In this document: piece by piece, positions 42,935-51,917 of the stretch | Layout: each line of letters begins with the position of its first letter | Position numbering within the stretch: position 1 is the stretch's first letter | Assembly (NCBI GenBank): GCA_026391695.1 | Contig: JAPLDP010000020.1 | Span: 1 to 61,360 of the forward strand | Reading direction: 5' to 3' | Length of the DNA: 61,360 bases | DNA from: Bacteroidota bacterium | Lineage (GTDB): Bacteria; Bacteroidota; Bacteroidia; Bacteroidales; JAGONC01 | The notes under the pieces: generated by a model | Seen by the model: only the letters and a program-made list of their open reading frames with translations | Told to the model about the DNA's origin: nothing | The model's database searches: none | Made by a program: the position numbers and the translations under genes

Positions 42935-44080
42935 TTATTTTTCCAGCTTGGGTTTTGGGTAGTAAAAGTTTTCAACCTTTAGTACTTTCCCATCATCCAA
43001 TAGCTGTTTAGCAACATACCCAATCTTCATCCGGGTTTCACCGAGAGGTTCTTCCATTTCCGAAATTCTTACACCCTTGGGATGCTTGCTGATATAATCC
43101 AGTACCTTTTCATCCAGTGTCATGGGCACTACTGGTATAGGTTTAGCTTGCACCGGGGTTTCCTTTACTACTTCAGCCGCGATTTCCTTCTTTACCTCTT
43201 TCTTTTCAGCCTTCTTAACTTCTGCCTTAGGCGGCGTAACGGCTGTTTTCCGTAATTGGGCAAGGATGTCCGACATCTTTTTCCACGCGGCTGATGCCCC
43301 TTCTCTGTCTTGTGCAAAATCGCCCAGCAATTCGGCAACGGCTTTTTTGAGGTTTTTTACATCATTACGTATCCCTTTCATTACTACATTGAATTCCTCA
43401 AACCTTTCTACTTCACCTTTTGCGATCATATCATGGGTGTATGAGAAAATCCTCAAAACCTCTTCGTTTATGCTTTTCATAAGGATACCAAATTCCTTAA
43501 GCCTTTCAACTTCGCTTTTTTCGAGCAAATCATGGGTGTATGTAAAAATCTCCGAAATTTCCTCGTTTATGCTTTTCATAAGGGCAACAAATTCTTTAAC
43601 CCTTTCGACTTCGCTCTTTGCAAGCAAATCATCGGTGTAGGTGAAAATCTCTGAAATCTTCTCGTTGATGCTTTTCATAAGGGCAACAAATTCCTTAAGC
43701 CTGGTTTTCTCGTCATTTTCAAGTCTTGATCTTAAGGCTGCTGTCATTTCCTTATGTTCTTTGATCATTTTTTTCATAAGAATATCAGCTTCCTTCAACC
43801 TGATTTTTTCGTCCTTGTCAAGGCCTGATCTTAAGGCTGCTGCCATATTCTTATGATCTCTGATCATTTCTTTCATAAGAATATCAGCTTCCTTCAACCG
43901 TTTTTGTTCGCCCTTGGCAAGGGATGCTCGTAAGGCTGCTGCCATATCCTGATGGTCCTTCTGGAATCCGTCGAGGGTTTTTTGCACTTCAATTACAAGC
44001 TCTTCATTTTCCTTGATCCGTTGTTTGAATGAAGCAAGTATCTCTTCACTCAAATTTTTCATTTCTGATGCTAATCCCAT
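42935..44080 (-). CDS. gvpC: GvpC-like shell protein with winged-helix-like C terminus
   Basis: 381 residues. Residues 46-243 are six consecutive 33-residue repeats, with a degenerate seventh at 13-45. The 33-residue period equals that of cyanobacterial GvpC, which clamps the vesicle ribs and stiffens them. Repeats 1-3 start M(A/T)AALR, repeats 4-6 IF(T/S)YT; all share a KEFxxLMKSI-like second half. After a linker (about 244-285) and an Ala/Lys/Val-rich hinge (about 285-320) comes a winged-helix-like domain (about 325-378, VLDYISKHPKGVRISEMEE). SD AGGAGA precedes the ATG. The C-terminal domain is unusual for GvpC. Confidence 0.85.
   Translation of the reverse strand: MGLASEMKNLSEEILASFKQRIKENEELVIEVQKTLDGFQKDHQDMAAALRASLAKGEQKRLKEADILMKEMIRDHKNMAAALRSGLDKDEKIRLKEADILMKKMIKEHKEMTAALRSRLENDEKTRLKEFVALMKSINEKISEIFTYTDDLLAKSEVERVKEFVALMKSINEEISEIFTYTHDLLEKSEVERLKEFGILMKSINEEVLRIFSYTHDMIAKGEVERFEEFNVVMKGIRNDVKNLKKAVAELLGDFAQDREGASAAWKKMSDILAQLRKTAVTPPKAEVKKAEKKEVKKEIAAEVVKETPVQAKPIPVVPMTLDEKVLDYISKHPKGVRISEMEEPLGETRMKIGYVAKQLLDDGKVLKVENFYYPKPKLEK
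43352..43945 (-). repeat. six 99-bp tandem repeats inside gvpC
   Basis: DNA encoding the six 33-residue repeats. The two halves differ (repeats 1-3 against 4-6), and neighbouring repeats within each half are most alike, suggesting stepwise expansion. Confidence 0.85.
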
Positions 44081-44122
44081 TTTTTTTATCTCCTATGTTT
44101 AATGAATATTTGGTTAACTGTG

Positions 44123-44731
44123 TTAGTTGATTTCTTTAATTATTTGATCTTTAACGGTTTTTATATCTTTTATCAGAATATGGCCTCCTTTTTCAAGCAA
44201 GTTTTCAAGGCATTCCATCATTCTGTTATGCATCTTTTGAAAATCCATAAATATCTTCATTACCGTTTCCTTTCTCATTTCCTGTTGTTTTGAGATTTGA
44301 GAAAGTTGCTCTTTTACAAGGGTAATTTTTTCACCGGCATTTTGCGCGGCAATATCTTTAAGATCCAGTATGGTTTTTTTTAACGATTGAGCCATTTCTT
44401 TCTGGGCTTCAATAAATGAGAGGAACTGATTTCCGGCTTCTTTTTCCTTTTCGTCGAGTGCGCTGAGAATGCCTGCCATCATCGTATTGTAATCTTTTTT
44501 ACGCAGGGAACCATTTTTTGCCAGGGTTTCGCAAAGCCTGGCATTTAAAATGTCTCTTTCCTTTTTAAGTTCGTTTAAGGAATTATGGACATTATCGAAA
44601 AGGAAGTGGGATGATTCCGTAATATCTTCTGATGATTGGAAGGCAGTCTGAATTTTTTGAATTCGGTCCTCGTAGGAAATTATGACATTTTCGAAAAAAC
44701 GATCCATATCCACTTTCGGGTCGGCCTTCAT
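44123..44731 (-). CDS. coiled-coil protein related to GvpC repeats
   Basis: 202 residues, entirely helical and soluble. A segment at about 75-95 (TLAKNGSLRKKDYNTMMAGIL) aligns with the GvpC repeat pattern (MIAKGEVERFEEFNVVMKGI) of the next gene, but only weak periodicity is seen elsewhere. It may be a degenerate second GvpC-type shell protein. It sits between gvpA and gvpC, downstream of a hairpin. Confidence 0.6.
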   Translation of the reverse strand: MKADPKVDMDRFFENVIISYEDRIQKIQTAFQSSEDITESSHFLFDNVHNSLNELKKERDILNARLCETLAKNGSLRKKDYNTMMAGILSALDEKEKEAGNQFLSFIEAQKEMAQSLKKTILDLKDIAAQNAGEKITLVKEQLSQISKQQEMRKETVMKIFMDFQKMHNRMMECLENLLEKGGHILIKDIKTVKDQIIKEIN

Positions 44732-44776
44732 AATTTAATGTATTTTTTTGTTTTTATTTGGTGAGAAAAAGCGAAA

Positions 44777-44814
44777 TTCCTGGTAAATCATGCTTTCGGG
44801 TTTAAAACCTGGAA
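44777..44814 (-). terminator. hairpin with U-rich tail just after gvpA
   Basis: On the - strand TTCCAGGT pairs with ACCAGGAA (one A-A mismatch) across a 22-nt loop, then TTTCGCTTTTT. Positioned 41 bp after the gvpA stop. A partial terminator here would give more gvpA than downstream mRNA, as expected for the major shell protein. Confidence 0.5.
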
Positions 44815-44854
44815 GGATGTTTTAGCAAGAATAACTGCTTCACTGCAAAATGCC

Positions 44855-45061
44855 TTATGCGGCTTTAGCAGTTAATCCGATTGCTTCTGCATACTTCAGG
44901 TATGTTTCAACAGAGGCAACAACTATCCTTGCTTCAATAGCAAGCAGTTCGATACCAACCAATGAAACTCTTACCCATGCATCAACTACGACACCTTTGT
45001 CGAGGATACGGTCGATCACCTCAACGAGGCTGGATGACCCGATGGTTTTTTCTACTGCCAT
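44855..45061 (-). CDS. gvpA: major gas vesicle structural protein GvpA
   Basis: 68 residues, the ribbed-wall protein of gas vesicles. It matches the strongly conserved family along its length: [51 protein letters not shown]. First gene of the gvp operon, with SD TAGGAG and a sigma54-type promoter about 80 bp upstream. It is separated from the next gene by a hairpin. Confidence 0.97.
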   Translation of the reverse strand: MAVEKTIGSSSLVEVIDRILDKGVVVDAWVRVSLVGIELLAIEARIVVASVETYLKYAEAIGLTAKAA

Positions 45062-45141
45062 TTTTTTAATCTCCTATATTAGTTTATAAAAACCCGTACT
45101 TTACATTTGAGGGACGGTTTACCTCTTTGGCAGTACGGCCT

Positions 45142-45159
45142 TTGCAAGTCGTGTTCCGA
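45142..45159 (-). promoter_or_regulatory. sigma54-type promoter of gvpA
   Basis: On the - strand TCGGAACACGACTTGCA has GG and GC separated by 10 bp, the invariant sigma54 spacing, with a perfect TTGCA -12 element and a -24 GG flanked by partial matches. Predicted transcription start near 45132, about 71 nt before the ATG. Confidence 0.7.
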
Positions 45160-45297
45160 AAACAGTAAAAAATTTTTAAATTGAGAGTGAGCAGGATAAA
45201 GGGATGAATCAGAATATTTTACAAAACGATTTTTTTAAAAAAAGTTTTAGTATCGAAAGTGGCAATATCGCATCCAGACCGATTTTTTAGAAATAAA

Positions 45298-45311
45298 CGC
45301 ACACGTGTGCG
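45298..45311. promoter_or_regulatory. perfect 14-bp palindrome, likely activator site
   Basis: CGCACACGTGTGCG is fully symmetric and lies between the regulator stop (45320) and the gvpA promoter, about 170 bp upstream of the predicted transcription start. This is where enhancer sites for NtrC-family proteins usually lie. The regulator encoded next door is the best candidate to bind it. Confidence 0.6.
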
Positions 45312-45319
45312 GAAATAGG

Positions 45320-46756
45320 TCACTCTTCGCCTCTGTTAACGGTGATATCGTACTTTTTCATTTTCCGGATGAGGGCATCGCGGGATATTCCAAGAACATC
45401 AGCCGCTGCTTTTTGATTGAATCTGCAGCTTTTCAGTGCCTTTCGTATTAGTTCGATTTCATGGGTTTTCAAATTAATCGAACCTGCCATTTGATCCGTT
45501 GACGACGTCATTGGGGGCTTTACAGGGAAATCATTTATACTGAGTGAGTTGCCTTTGCAAAGAATAATGGCTCTTTCGGTCATGTTTTTCAGCTCCCTTA
45601 CATTTCCCGGAAAATCATATTTTTTCAACGAATCGAAAACCTCTCTCGAAATATGGGGATTCGGTTTATTTAATTTTATGGCAAAGTCTTCGGCAAAATG
45701 GATTAGCAGGGGCTCGATGTCTTCCGGCCTTTCCCTGAGCGGGGGAATGTGTATATGAAGGGTATTGATCCTGTGAAGAAGGTCAAGCCTGAATTTTTTT
45801 CCCTCTACCAGCTTATCGATATCATGATTCGTCGCCGAAATGATCCTGAAGTCGGTGTGAATCTGTCTGGTATCGCCAATCCTGGTAATCACTTTTTCTT
45901 CGCTGGCGCGTAAAATTTTTGCCTGTAGAGGCAAAGGCATATCTGCGATTTCGTCCAGAAATAAGGTGCCTCCGTTGCAAACTTCAAAGAAACCCATTTT
46001 ATCGTTGATGGCGCCGGTAAACGATCCTTTTTTATGGCCAAAAAACTCGCTTTCCAAAAGCGTCTCTGTAATGGCGCTGCTGTTTATGGCACAAAAAATA
46101 TTGTCTTTCCTCTGGCTTGAATAGTGAATAATTCTGGCAATGTTTTCTTTTCCGGTTCCACTTTCGCCCGTAATCAGTACATTGGCATCGGCGTATTTTG
46201 AGGCAGTAATGGCCGACTCGAATACCTCTCTGATCTGGGGGCTGATCCCGATAAACTGCCGGTCAATTTTTTCTTCGAGGCTTTTTGAGATCAGAGAGTT
46301 CTTTTCTTCCATCTGCTTCAACCTTCGGTGCATGTGAAGGTATTTTTGGGTACGCTCAATGGCGATCTGAATGTCCATGTGCCTGAAAGGTTTGCGCAGA
46401 TAATCGAATGCACCAAGTCGCATGGCTTTGATCACCGTTTCCATATCGCCATGCGCCGAAACAATAATAACCTCTATGCCAGGGTGTTGGATTTTCACCT
46501 CTTGTAAAATATCCAGGCCATTCATGCCGGGTAAACGCACATCAAGAATCAGGAGGTCAATTTCATGAGCGTTTAAAATTTTTAATCCTTCCTCCCCGGT
46601 ATTAGCCTCAAAAGCAGCAAATCCCATATTTTGAAGAAATTCATGCAGCTCTTCGGTGAACTGTTTTTCATCATCAATAACCAGGACTTTTAACATTCTC
46701 TCGATACTTGAAAACCTGGTTTCTGTTAACTTATTTTTGGCGGAATTATCATTCAT
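45320..46756 (-). CDS. NtrC-family sigma54-dependent response regulator
   Basis: 478 residues (a start at 46696 would give 458). Receiver (about 22-135) with Asp29/Asp30 and phospho-acceptor Asp72 (LILDVRLPGMNG); AAA+ core (about 168-395) with Walker A GESGTGKENIA and Walker B GGTLFLDEIA; C-terminal Fis-type helix-turn-helix (NQKAAADVLGISRDALIRKM). The sigma54-contact loop is GSFTGA instead of GAFTGA. It is 44 bp downstream of a large kinase and 258 bp before gvpA, so it is the probable gas-vesicle activator. Confidence 0.93.
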   Translation of the reverse strand: MNDNSAKNKLTETRFSSIERMLKVLVIDDEKQFTEELHEFLQNMGFAAFEANTGEEGLKILNAHEIDLLILDVRLPGMNGLDILQEVKIQHPGIEVIIVSAHGDMETVIKAMRLGAFDYLRKPFRHMDIQIAIERTQKYLHMHRRLKQMEEKNSLISKSLEEKIDRQFIGISPQIREVFESAITASKYADANVLITGESGTGKENIARIIHYSSQRKDNIFCAINSSAITETLLESEFFGHKKGSFTGAINDKMGFFEVCNGGTLFLDEIADMPLPLQAKILRASEEKVITRIGDTRQIHTDFRIISATNHDIDKLVEGKKFRLDLLHRINTLHIHIPPLRERPEDIEPLLIHFAEDFAIKLNKPNPHISREVFDSLKKYDFPGNVRELKNMTERAIILCKGNSLSINDFPVKPPMTSSTDQMAGSINLKTHEIELIRKALKSCRFNQKAAADVLGISRDALIRKMKKYDITVNRGEE

Positions 46757-46800
46757 CTTCTTGCTGAAATTGTTATTAGTTGAAAAAATTGAGGCAGTTT

Positions 46801-49800
46801 TTACTTTTTGTCAAGAATTGGTAAAGTAATTAAAATTTTTGTTCCCTTTAATACTTCGCTTTGTATTTCTATATTCCCTTTCATATCCTTAATTATTCCG
46901 AACGTAATCGAAAGTCCCAGGCCTGTGCCCATACCAGAATCTTTTGTTGAGTAAAACGGAAGCATAACATTATCGATATCTTCATCTTTTATCCCGATTC
47001 CATTATCTTCCACCTTAACTAAAATGTTTTGGTCGTCATTAAATGTCCCTATCTCGATAAACATCGGAAAATCTTCATGAAGATTTTTCTTTTTTTCTTC
47101 AAGGGCATCTTTAGCGTTAATGATCAAATTCAGTATCACCTGCTCAAACTTATACGTATTTCCGAGTACTGAAGGTATTTTTTTATCAAGATGAAGGACA
47201 AGATCAATTGCCTTATGACGGAGTTGTTGCGCAATCATTGATATGGCATTATTGATGCTATCGTTGATATTGAAGGATGAGATAATATAATCATCCTGAC
47301 TTCGGGAAAAGACCCTGATATGATCGATAATATTTCCGATCCTGAAAATATTTTCAAATATTTTTTCCGATTTTATCTGGAGGTAATTATTGCTGAGCGA
47401 ATTATTCTTTGAGGCCTCCAGTAATATATTATCAATAATTATTGAAATGGTGTTGAGTGGTTGGTTGATCTCATGGGCAATACCGGATGCCATTTCTCCA
47501 AGGCTTGTCATTCGATCGGCGTGGATCTGTTGTTTTTCGAGCTTCTTGCGTTGTGAAATGTCGCGGACGATGATCATGAATGACATTGGAGTGCCATCCG
47601 GCTCCTGAATTAAAGTTGTGCTGATTTCGCTTATAAAAAACGATTGGTTTTTCTTTTTAAGTGTAAGTTCTATGTTTTGTGCCAGTCCTTCATTCTGTGT
47701 TTTCTCAATTATTTCTCGTATTTTTATCAGAAGACCAGTTGGAACAAATCTTAAAAAATGTTTTCCTATCACATCGTTTCTGCTATCGGTACCATATAAT
47801 TCCAAACCAATTTCAGAAACATCGGTAATTCTTCCCTTCAGATCAGTTATTATAATGCCATCGGGTGATGCATTTAGCAGTGTTCTGTATTTCACTTCTG
47901 ATTTCTTTAATGCCTCTTCGGCATCTTTTCGTTTTGAAATATCCATTTCAAAAACAGCAAGGTATATAACATTCCCATCCTGCCCGAGTACCGGATATAC
48001 CGAATTCAGGAAAAAACGTCCCGAATGGTTATCTTCAAACCGGACTGGCTGGCCACTTTTCACTGACCGTTCGATCCACTGTCGCCAGTATTGTTTTACC
48101 TCCTTTGGGAGATAATTATAAATGTTGATGCCTGTTTGTATGCCGGGTATGATTGTGAAGCGTCTGCAGAATTCATCGTTAGCCGTGAGGATATTTCCTT
48201 TCTTATCAATCAGCAAAATAGCTTCCGTGGAAGCGTTCATAATTGCCATGATGTTTCTTTCGCTCTCGCGCAGCGCCTTCTCCGACCGTATCCGTTGAGT
48301 GATGTCAAAAAAGATTGTCGCAAATTGATTTGGCTTGGTTCGATAAGCAATCACCTCATAATACTTGTCAAATGTTTTTGAGTAATTTTCGTCATGAAGC
48401 GGTTTACCGGTCTTAACTACCTGTGCATATTTTTTAATCCAGGATTTTTCGGCTCCGGGTAAAATTTCAAGAAAAGTTTTGCCAATGACTTGTTCCCTTT
48501 TTAAACCTGTAAGCATCTCAAAACTTTCATTTAACTCCAGAAAACGATAATCGACCATTTCTCCTGAGTCATTAAAGATACCTTCATGCATTTCTAAAGC
48601 TACCTGCATTTTCGTAATCAGTGTCCTGTATTTCTCTTCGCTTTCCTGTAGCTCCTCCTCTATCTTCTTGCGCACGGTAATATCACCAGTGGTGCCAAAT
48701 CCGACAATATTTCCGTTATCTTCGGCATGGGCAGAACCCCTGGAAAGCGCCCAGATGATTGTGCCATCGGGCTTAACCAGGCGATATTCAGTATCTATCA
48801 TCTTTTGCCGTTCACGAAGTTCTGCAAAGAGCTTCTCCTTCACAGCAGCAATGTCATCAGGATGGACATAGGCAAAATATTTCTCAAAGTCAGTACCGAT
48901 AGTACCTGCAGGCAAACCAAGCAGGCGATCGGCAACCGGTGATATATAGGAACGAACGAACTGCCCCTGGGCATCTACCTCATAGCGCCAGACGATATCG
49001 GATATCATTGCGACTGTTTGTTCGTATAGCCTGTAACCGATTTGTATAGTATGCATGGACTGTTGCATTGCTTCTTCCGCCTGCTTGCGCTTGATGGCGT
49101 TTGCTACTTGGACAGAAACGTATTCCAATACCTGCTTTTCCCGCTCACCGTATGCTTTCGGATCGGAATAGTGCTGAAGAGCGATTACACCAATGGTCTT
49201 ATCTCCGGCTTTAAGAGGAACGCCAAGCCAGCACGATGATGGAACACCGACTATTTTTGCTTCTCCGCGGCGGTTCAGTTTTTTGCCAAGGGCCGCATCC
49301 CAAAGCAATGCGCGGCCTGTGTGAAGCACATACTCCGTTAAACCTTTGCCCGATTTTCTTGGCAGAGGCGGTTTGTCGATTTCGTCAACAAAATAAGGAA
49401 AGTATAACAAATTTTCTTTTTCATCATACAGAGCGACATAAAAATTCTCCGCAGGCATGAGGCCCTTGATGATCAGATGTACCGACTGGTATAGATCATC
49501 TAAACTTTTTGCCGTTTCTGGTGCGCGAGCGATTTCATAAATGGCACGCTCAAGAATTTCAGCCTGCCTGCGCTCGGTGATGTCATTGTAGATAGCGACT
49601 ATCTCACCAGTGGGCAATTTGAAAACCCAACTTTCTCGCCAGCTCCCGGGATCCTTCTCATCTTTGTAAATGTTCTCGGGGTAATACTCCGGTTTCCCGG
49701 TTTGCCACACTCTCTGGAATACTTCAAAGACTCCAAACGCTTTCACCCCGGGAAATGCCTCGGAAACACGCTCACCGAGGATGTCTTTCCTGCTGACTTT

Positions 49801-51276
49801 CTCTATCTTCTCCGCCGCGGGATTGAAATCCCTGAATATGAAATCCCCGCCGTTATCGATGGCTTCATACACAGCAACTCCGCTGCTCATTCGATTGAAG
49901 AGCTCCCGGAACCGCACCTCGCTCTGCTGTAACGCCTCCTCCACTCGCTTCCGTTCGGTGATGTCTATCGTCGCAAGAACCACGCCCTTGCTCGCCACTG
50001 GAAAGGGCGCCGCGCTGACGCTGGTCCAAATCGTCTGGCCGCTTTCGGTTATCACCCCGATTTCGACATCGTGAACGGGTTGCTGTTCCTGAAAAGCCCT
50101 TATGCTCGCATATTCCTCCGGAGGCATCGACGTCCCATCGGGGCGAATATATCGCCGGCTTTGATACTTGTCCTTGAGTAAATCGTCCCTCGAAATGGCC
50201 AATATCTTTTCGAGCGCCGGGTTCGCGTAAATCATTTTGCGGTTCTGATCCAAAAGAGAGACGCCGATCGGCAATTGATCGAACAGAACTCTGAGTTTTT
50301 CTTCGCTCTCCCGCAGCGCCTCCTCCGCCCGTTTATATTTATCAATATTCTGAAATGTCCCAGCAAGTTTTACTATTTTACCGCCGCTGTAAACGGCCTT
50401 TCCAAGCGACCGCACCCAAATCTTATCTTTGCTGCCTGAAGGAATGAAAAGGGATTCAAGATCGTAAGGTTCGCCCGTTTCCGCAGCTTTCTTCAATACT
50501 TCCTCTACAGCCGGCCTGGATTCGGGCGCATAGAAATTCAAAGCTTCTTCCAGCTTTGGCTTATATCCCGGCTCGACTCCGTGGATCCGACCGACCTCTT
50601 CCGTCCATAAGACCTCCTTGGTCGAGAGGTCAAGCTCCCAACCTCCGACTTTGGCCATTTCTCCGGTATCCCTTAAAAGCTGAGAACTTTTCTTCAGCGC
50701 TTCCTCCGCCAGCTTACGGTCGGTGATGTCGCTGAGAAAGTCCAGGGTGGCCGGCCTGCCTTGCCACTCTATCAAGATGGCATTGATCTCCACCCACCGG
50801 ATACTTCCATTTTTGGCCGTCAACCTGAACGAATATCTATATTGAGAAACATCGTCCTTGAACCGCCCCAGAAGGCGCTGTCCCATCATATCCCGGTCTT
50901 CAGGGTGAATGAATTCGGAAAAAGGTCTTGAAGTGAGTTCCTGCACCGAATAGCCGGTTATCTCACTTGTCATGCGATTGACGAACTTGAACATGCCGTC
51001 CTGGACAACGACGATGGCTTCGTTAGCGTTTTCCCCCATCGTGCGGTATCTCGCCTCGGGGGCTTTCAGCCCCTCCTGCGCACGTCGTAACTCCTCGTTC
51101 TGCATCTCCAGCTCAATCTGATGCACCCGCAGCTCGTGGAGCATCTGCCGGGTTTCTTCGGGCGACAGGGTCTGCATATCTTCCGACGACTGGGCCGCTT
51201 TTTCCCGGGCTATCTCTTCCGCCCGCCGGCGCAAATCGTCTGCCTGTTTGGTACCGGTTTTTTTTGTTTTAGTCAT
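46801..51276 (-). CDS. multi-PAS/GAF sensor kinase paired with the NtrC-type regulator
   Basis: 1491 residues from the ATG at 51276, which has SD GGAGGG; an upstream frame adding 64 residues is an extension through the leader. Order: shared Lys-rich start and EMQNEELRRAQ coiled coil, four PAS domains, GAF domain (about 590-765, ERAIYEIARAPETAKSL onward), further PAS domains, then NtrB-like HisKA (MASGIAHEINQPLNTISII) and HATPase (NLIINAKDAL, DNGIGI, GTGLGLSIT). There is no membrane helix. The N-terminal half resembles the 12.9-22.4 kb kinases and the catalytic half is of a different type and lower GC, so it looks like a domain-swapped chimera. Likely phosphorylates the regulator at 45320. Confidence 0.88.
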   Translation of the reverse strand: MTKTKKTGTKQADDLRRRAEEIAREKAAQSSEDMQTLSPEETRQMLHELRVHQIELEMQNEELRRAQEGLKAPEARYRTMGENANEAIVVVQDGMFKFVNRMTSEITGYSVQELTSRPFSEFIHPEDRDMMGQRLLGRFKDDVSQYRYSFRLTAKNGSIRWVEINAILIEWQGRPATLDFLSDITDRKLAEEALKKSSQLLRDTGEMAKVGGWELDLSTKEVLWTEEVGRIHGVEPGYKPKLEEALNFYAPESRPAVEEVLKKAAETGEPYDLESLFIPSGSKDKIWVRSLGKAVYSGGKIVKLAGTFQNIDKYKRAEEALRESEEKLRVLFDQLPIGVSLLDQNRKMIYANPALEKILAISRDDLLKDKYQSRRYIRPDGTSMPPEEYASIRAFQEQQPVHDVEIGVITESGQTIWTSVSAAPFPVASKGVVLATIDITERKRVEEALQQSEVRFRELFNRMSSGVAVYEAIDNGGDFIFRDFNPAAEKIEKVSRKDILGERVSEAFPGVKAFGVFEVFQRVWQTGKPEYYPENIYKDEKDPGSWRESWVFKLPTGEIVAIYNDITERRQAEILERAIYEIARAPETAKSLDDLYQSVHLIIKGLMPAENFYVALYDEKENLLYFPYFVDEIDKPPLPRKSGKGLTEYVLHTGRALLWDAALGKKLNRRGEAKIVGVPSSCWLGVPLKAGDKTIGVIALQHYSDPKAYGEREKQVLEYVSVQVANAIKRKQAEEAMQQSMHTIQIGYRLYEQTVAMISDIVWRYEVDAQGQFVRSYISPVADRLLGLPAGTIGTDFEKYFAYVHPDDIAAVKEKLFAELRERQKMIDTEYRLVKPDGTIIWALSRGSAHAEDNGNIVGFGTTGDITVRKKIEEELQESEEKYRTLITKMQVALEMHEGIFNDSGEMVDYRFLELNESFEMLTGLKREQVIGKTFLEILPGAEKSWIKKYAQVVKTGKPLHDENYSKTFDKYYEVIAYRTKPNQFATIFFDITQRIRSEKALRESERNIMAIMNASTEAILLIDKKGNILTANDEFCRRFTIIPGIQTGINIYNYLPKEVKQYWRQWIERSVKSGQPVRFEDNHSGRFFLNSVYPVLGQDGNVIYLAVFEMDISKRKDAEEALKKSEVKYRTLLNASPDGIIITDLKGRITDVSEIGLELYGTDSRNDVIGKHFLRFVPTGLLIKIREIIEKTQNEGLAQNIELTLKKKNQSFFISEISTTLIQEPDGTPMSFMIIVRDISQRKKLEKQQIHADRMTSLGEMASGIAHEINQPLNTISIIIDNILLEASKNNSLSNNYLQIKSEKIFENIFRIGNIIDHIRVFSRSQDDYIISSFNINDSINNAISMIAQQLRHKAIDLVLHLDKKIPSVLGNTYKFEQVILNLIINAKDALEEKKKNLHEDFPMFIEIGTFNDDQNILVKVEDNGIGIKDEDIDNVMLPFYSTKDSGMGTGLGLSITFGIIKDMKGNIEIQSEVLKGTKILITLPILDKK

Positions 51277-51302
51277 ATTATACCCTCCATTTTTCAAGTG
51301 CT

Positions 51303-51327
51303 GACGGGCAACCCTATCAATCCCGTT
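51303..51327 (-). promoter_or_regulatory. ACGGG-N13-CCCGT dyad before kinase start
   Basis: Third copy of the dyad seen at 16912 and 20158. Here the outermost pair is A-C on the - strand, so the arms are 5 bp. Confidence 0.4.
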
Positions 51328-51765
51328 GAAATGTTCGGGTTCATCGATATTTTGCTTCAGATCCTTTATGGTTTGCTTGTGCCTAGTGATGTTGAGCGCT
51401 GGTTCAAGCGCGCCAATGAGCTGACGAGGGCACTTTTGATGCGTGCAGTCCTGGGAAAACCAGAGCATTATGTATCAGGCCGGAGTTCCTGATTCCATTG
51501 CATCAATTCGTTCTGGTCAGGTTCTCCGGTTTTAATGATTTTCGTGGCTTTGCAATTACGGTAAGATATATTGTACCAGTTTTATGGAATCCGGTGTAAA
51601 ATACCTTAATCCTGCTTTCTGTTTCGTCGTTTTTTATGCATTTAATAACAAATATCCGAATAATTCTCAATAAAAGCAAGATAAATTTTTGTCTAGATAT
51701 GTAAATATTACATTGAATATTTAATGCTTAGTGCGGCGAATCAATTGCTAACACAGGAAAAAGTC

Positions 51766-51889
51766 GGTTTAACCGCAAAGGACGCAAAGGTATACGCCAA
51801 GTACGCAGATGCTTTTATGCGTACTTTGACCTTTTTGCCTTAAAAACTACTTTGCGTTCTCTGCGCCTTCTTTGCGAACTCTGCGGTTA
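51766..51889. repeat. CGCAAAG inverted repeat, copy 3
   Basis: AACCGCAAAG and CGCAAAG units on the left, TTTGCG/CTGCG units on the right ending in CTGCGGTTAA. The flanks match the region upstream of the kinase at 22424. Confidence 0.75.
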
Positions 51890-51917
51890 ATATCCTACTC
51901 TACACTGAGAGGGCTTT

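Larger units (their letters stand above)
51277..51917. other. 641-bp upstream region of kinase 51276
   Basis: Contains the SD and dyad (51303-51327), about 190 bp shared with the region upstream of the CheB-CheR gene, an AT-rich stretch, and the CGCAAAG inverted repeat (51766-51889). Frames on both strands of the shared part look protein-like (- strand IDEPEHFNGIDRVARQH; + strand GFIDILLQILYGLLV), but no family is recognised and one strand must be fortuitous. Confidence 0.5.

Noticed and set aside
51277-51468. N-terminal extension of the kinase by 64 residues
   Set aside because: A good SD (GGAGGG) precedes the ATG at 51276. In two sister genes the equivalent upstream frame has stops or a different sequence.
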